Shown here in pieces: positions 62,432 through 64,000 of a stretch of 64,000 nt of DNA; within the stretch, counting starts at the first letter, position 1; every line of letters begins with the position of its first letter. This stretch comes from WQXF01 sp031553615 (GTDB lineage Bacteria > Bacillota > Clostridia > Christensenellales > Aristaeellaceae). Made by a program: the position numbers and the translations under genes. Under the pieces are notes generated by a model. It saw only the letters and a program-made list of their open reading frames with translations, was not told the origin of the DNA and searched no databases. Location: positions 1-64,000 of the forward strand of contig JAVBLJ010000021.1 in assembly GCA_031553615.1 (NCBI GenBank), given 5' to 3'.

Positions 62432-62567
62432 GGTGCACTCTCCTTCATGCTGTACAATAACATTCGGTATCTGAAGCGGTAATGCGCAGCAATTGCGGCG
62501 CAACCGCGGCCATGCGCGCATCTTCCCGGGAAGCGGCGGCATAAAAATGCACCGCATACCTTGTAAC

Positions 62568-62596
62568 AGGATACCACGGCGCGTTCGTTTTGACAA
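62568..62596 (-). promoter_or_regulatory. Promoter of pgk-tpiA-gpmI
   Basis: Minus strand TTGTCA, 17 bp, TATCCT. The leader is about 135 nt and GC-rich. Confidence 0.6.
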
Positions 62597-62662
62597 GGCC
62601 GGAATCGCTTCCGCCTGAAAGCTTGTTAAAATTTTTGCAAACTTTCCAGCGTCCGCCGGAGC

Positions 62663-62908
62663 TCATAGCGCCGTCAACACGATCGTCATCACCGCGCCAG
62701 GCACGCCCAGCACACCGGAAACCGCCAGCGTCACCAGGTTGACCGACACGTTGGCCCACACTGCCTGCGCCGCAAACAGCGCGGCGATGCCCAGCCCGGC
62801 ATGGAGCAGTCTGCGCCATCCCTTGCCGCCGATCAGCGCGCGGCCCGCCACGAACATCACCATCATGAGCACCGCCAAAATGGCCACCCATTCCCAAGAA
62901 ACCAGCAT
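62663..62908 (-). CDS. BofA-like sporulation membrane protein
   Basis: About 81 residues, the size of BofA, with two membrane segments. GGKGWRRLLHAGLGIAALF and the NLVTLAVSGVLGVPG end fit the BofA family, in which the NxxT...GxxGxPG pattern at the C-terminus is conserved. BofA inhibits the SpoIVFB protease that activates sigma-K in the mother cell. GGAGG lies eight bases before the chosen ATG. In many Clostridia bofA is next to recR; here it is next to pgk. The sequence is short and divergent, so the call is moderate. Confidence 0.68.
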   Translation of the reverse strand: MLVSWEWVAILAVLMMVMFVAGRALIGGKGWRRLLHAGLGIAALFAAQAVWANVSVNLVTLAVSGVLGVPGAVMTIVLTAL

Positions 62909-63070
62909 CGCGCTCCCCTCCCGCTTGAGGGTATGCATGAGGGGAAAGCGGTATGCGTCCTCGCAAAGCGATCGGAAGGCCGCATGCGTCAGTCCCCTAC
63001 AGAAACTGGATTTTCACGCCGTGCTGTGATACCATAGGAGCATCACCGTGCCGATAATCGTTTGCCGGCA

Positions 63071-63130
63071 GATGGAATGCTTCCTAAAAAGAAGGAATGC
63101 TTCCTCAAAAGATGAAATGCTTCCTCAAAA
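63071..63130. repeat. Three tandem 20-bp repeats upstream of the UbiA-family gene
   Basis: Units of the form GAnGGAATGCTTCCTnAAAA repeat three times without gaps; each holds the inverted repeat GGAATGCTTCC or its variant GAAATGCTTCC. The last unit ends 54 bp before the ATG, with a CCGGCCTGCAAGGCCCGG-type hairpin between. One isolated GAATGCTTCCTGCAAAA is at 16195-16211. Confidence 0.85.
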
Positions 63131-63184
63131 CCCGGCCTGCAAGGCCCGGTATGCGAAGCCCGATACAAAAAAGGATGATCCAGT

Positions 63185-64000
63185 ATGAACGATCACACCC
63201 AGCCCACAAACATGCTGCACGAGGCGGTTCGCCTGATGCGCCCGCGCCATTACCTCAAAAATCTGCTGGTACTGCTGCCCCTCTTCTTCTCCGGCAACCT
63301 GTTTCAAGGCGCGGTTGTGCTGCGCTGCGCGCTGGGTTTTGCGGCTTTCTGCCTGCTCTCCTCGGCCATCTACGCGTTCAACGATCTGCGCGATGCGGAT
63401 TCGGATCGCTTGCACCCGGTCAAGCGGCTGCGTCCCATCGCGGCGGGCACGGTCTCGCCTGAGGCGGCGCGCGTGCTCATCGGCGTGCTGCTTCTGCTCG
63501 CGGGGCTATGCGCCGCGCTGGCGGGCAGCTTTTCCGGCCCGGCATGGCTGGCTCTGGCCACCTACCTGGCGCTCAACATCGGGTACAGCTGCGGGCTAAA
63601 GGCGGTGCCCATCGTCGATGTGGCGATCCTGGTATGCGGCTTCCTGCTGCGCGTGCTGTACGGCGGCGCGGTGATCGGCGTGCCGGTTTCCAGCTGGCTG
63701 TATCTCACTGTCACGGCGCTCTCGTTTTATCTTTGCCTGGGCAAGCGGCGCAATGAGCTGGCGCAGGATGGCACTGAACGGCGCGAGGTGCTCAAGCACT
63801 ACACCGCCGCCTTTTTGGATAAGAACATGCACATGTTCCTGCCGCTGACCATCGCGTTCTATGCGCTCTGGTGCGTCGACCCGGCCACGGTGGCACTGCA
63901 CGGCACGAGCGCGCTGGTGTGGACGGTACCGCTGGTAATCCTCCTTTGTATGCGCTACAGCTACGACGTGGAGCGCGCGGTCTACGGCGATCCCGTGGAC
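63185..64000 (+). CDS. UbiA-family polyprenyl phosphoribosyltransferase-like enzyme, cut by the window end
   Basis: 272 codons are open to the last base of the window. RPRHYLKNLLVLLPLFFSG at the N-terminus, the metal-binding NDLRDADSD motif in the first loop, the LGKRRNEL segment and the late YGDPV are typical of decaprenyl-phosphate phosphoribosyltransferase-like members of the UbiA family, which transfer a phosphoribosyl group to polyprenyl phosphate. About eight membrane spans. AAAAAGGA lies nine bases before the ATG. The end, and any partner epimerase, is outside the window. Confidence 0.85.
   Translation, partial: MNDHTQPTNMLHEAVRLMRPRHYLKNLLVLLPLFFSGNLFQGAVVLRCALGFAAFCLLSSAIYAFNDLRDADSDRLHPVKRLRPIAAGTVSPEAARVLIGVLLLLAGLCAALAGSFSGPAWLALATYLALNIGYSCGLKAVPIVDVAILVCGFLLRVLYGGAVIGVPVSSWLYLTVTALSFYLCLGKRRNELAQDGTERREVLKHYTAAFLDKNMHMFLPLTIAFYALWCVDPATVALHGTSALVWTVPLVILLCMRYSYDVERAVYGDPVD

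Overview
The window reads as chromosomal DNA of a GC-rich, endospore-forming member of the Clostridia (Bacillota). Three sporulation-type genes support this: a SpoIID-domain lipoprotein, an alpha/beta-type small acid-soluble spore protein and a BofA-like protein. So do a tyrosine-type T-box leader, strong AGGAGG ribosome binding sites, and frequent TTG/GTG starts placed 7-8 nt behind such sites. A more exact placement, for example among the Christensenellales-like gut lineages, would be a guess. No rRNA, tRNA, CRISPR, prophage or transposase gene was seen.

Layout. 1-160 is one copy of a 161-bp MITE-like element. 161-24.0 kb is almost entirely minus strand: 1-phosphofructokinase, a membrane glycosyltransferase with a secreted partner, an Fpg/Nei-like protein lacking the usual catalytic proline, AzlCD, a GH42 beta-galactosidase, deoC-znuABC, a branched-chain amino-acid ABC transporter (livJ, livH, a fused livM-livG, livF), and a purine operon purE-F-M-N-(GNAT)-H-D that lacks purC. 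24.2-34.7 kb holds a glycine-rich membrane miniprotein, the SpoIID protein, a PIN-TRAM protein, radA, a metallophosphoesterase with altered metal ligands, an HAD phosphatase behind a 12-bp tandem repeat and the second MITE copy, an RluA-type pseudouridine synthase, an unknown protein and ilvE. 34.9-37.2 kb has a cation diffusion facilitator and a UMF1-type transporter.

37.4-49.6 kb holds a zinc-ribbon/TPR/chitobiase-like membrane protein, an overlapping four-gene set hslO-TPR-HEAT-HD, a methyltransferase, the SASP, a DUF624 protein, an M20 amidohydrolase and two secreted proteins of unknown role. 49.6-53.9 kb is a tyrosine T-box unit: aminotransferase, tyrS, yigZ, GNAT. 53.9-64 kb holds a DUF4091 protein, a DUF4342 protein, an aromatic-acid-exporter-like protein, a membrane glycosyltransferase, the glycolytic block pgk-tpiA-gpmI, the BofA-like gene and a UbiA-family prenyltransferase cut by the window end.

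The most unusual signal is non-coding. Seven copies of a two-stem hairpin element lie at four intergenic sites between 37.3 and 56.6 kb. The stems change sequence between copies with compensating changes while the loop and flanks stay fixed, and six of the copies sit as convergent inverted pairs of about 130 bp. Separately, the two MITE copies sit beside TTA, and at copy 2 (the only one whose left junction is in the window) the left end appears to build a sigma-A promoter pointing into the flank. Short-period tandem arrays (9, 10, 12, 20 and 24 bp) recur in coding tails and leaders.
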